Assembly (NCBI GenBank): GCA_024638355.1 | Contig: JAHEKO010000226.1 | Location: forward strand, 1-6,413 | Direction: 5' to 3' | Length of the DNA stretch: 6,413 nucleotides | Origin: Acidobacteriota bacterium | GTDB taxonomy: Bacteria; Acidobacteriota; Thermoanaerobaculia; Multivoradales; JAHEKO01 | In this document: one piece after another, positions 6,136 to 6,413 of the stretch | How the letters are laid out: each line of letters begins with the position of its first letter | Numbering within the stretch: position 1 is the stretch's first letter | Position numbers and translations under genes: made by a program | Notes under the pieces: model-generated | Databases searched by the model: none | What the model saw: the letters and a program-made list of their open reading frames with translations, nothing else | What the model was told of the DNA's origin: nothing

Positions 6136-6413
6136 TCAACCCCCGCCGAAGACCAGGAACAGCTGCGCCCAGCCCGCCGCGAACCCCAGCGCCGCGCCGA
6201 GCAGGATGAGCTTCATCTCGTCCTCCTGGAAGCAGGGCCGCAGGAGATCCTGGAACTGGTCGGGCGGCAGCTTCTCCATCCGCTCGCGCAGGAAGCGCTC
6301 GGCGACCGCGGCGCGGTCGCGGTTGAAGAGCGGGTCGTCGAACGGCGCGATCGAGATCTCGACGGCGATCTCGGCGGCCTCGGCACGAAGCTCCTCCAGG
6401 CCCTCGTCACCGA
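6136..6413 (-). CDS. DUF445 family membrane protein, C-terminal fragment
   Basis: Ninety-one complete codons plus a TGA stop are visible; the gene continues beyond the right edge. The frame is set by codons whose top base is 6411, giving GDEGLEELRAEAAEIAVEIS at the start and no internal stop. The fragment is a charged helical section with PPDQFQDLLRPCFQEDE, followed by MKLILLGAALGFAAGWAQLF, a single C-terminal hydrophobic helix, and then VFGGG. The join of an FQEDE-type segment to a KLILxGAxLGxxAG helix is how DUF445 (YheB/YjiN-type) proteins end. The family is membrane-anchored with no settled biochemical function. It is on the same strand as the CHAT gene but 195 bp upstream of it, so it is probably a separate unit. 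The identification rests on a short region, and another C-terminally anchored protein is possible. Confidence 0.7.
   Translation of the reverse strand, partial: GDEGLEELRAEAAEIAVEISIAPFDDPLFNRDRAAVAERFLRERMEKLPPDQFQDLLRPCFQEDEMKLILLGAALGFAAGWAQLFLVFGGG

Noticed and set aside
6213..6410. A 65-codon Arg/Ser-rich open frame on the - strand at the right edge
   Set aside because: Another - strand frame over the same bases reads as a coherent DUF445 C-terminus with a membrane helix and a stop at 6136.
1..6413. CRISPR array, insertion sequence, tRNA, rRNA or toxin-antitoxin pair associated with the CHAT gene
   Set aside because: No direct repeat array, transposase motif, terminal inverted repeat or structured RNA was recognised, and all but short gaps are accounted for by the five genes.

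Overview
The window is GC-rich and densely coding, consistent with a high-GC environmental bacterium. The gene mix (DUF2911 lipoprotein-like family, an NPP-type phosphodiesterase, a DUF445 membrane protein, a giant CHAT fusion) would suit Acidobacteriota (for example Thermoanaerobaculia), Gemmatimonadota or Myxococcota. This taxonomic guess is inference from gene content only; no rRNA or other marker gene is present.

Layout. On the + strand, the left edge carries the C-terminal 171 residues of a type I phosphodiesterase/nucleotide pyrophosphatase (1-516). A GC-rich hairpin follows, then a secreted DUF2911 protein (617-1489) with a clear signal peptide and ribosome binding site. A 34-bp convergent junction, containing a perfect 7-bp hairpin, separates it from three genes on the - strand. 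Read in their own direction these are: the C-terminus of a DUF445 membrane protein (6413-6136, cut by the window edge); a 195-bp spacer; a 1185-residue multidomain protein (5940-2383); and, 49 bp further on, a 269-residue monoacylglycerol-lipase-like alpha/beta hydrolase (2333-1524).

The centre of interest is the 1185-residue protein. It combines an N-terminal LCAT/PGAP1-like serine esterase with an apparently complete Ser-Asp-His triad, a middle region that resembles the N-terminal (macro-like) domain of M17 leucyl aminopeptidases without the M17 catalytic half, a CHAT caspase-like protease domain with its His-Cys dyad, and a C-terminal Lys/Arg tail. It is probably co-transcribed with the second, stand-alone lipase-like hydrolase. 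A plausible reading, which is inference, is a regulated effector module: the CHAT protease responds to a signal and acts on the linked or neighbouring lipase, or on a separate substrate, with lipid hydrolysis as output. No known defence, CRISPR or toxin-antitoxin partner lies within the window, so a conflict or immunity role is a hypothesis only. The flanking genes look like ordinary chromosomal genes, and no mobile element, tRNA, rRNA or CRISPR repeat was seen.
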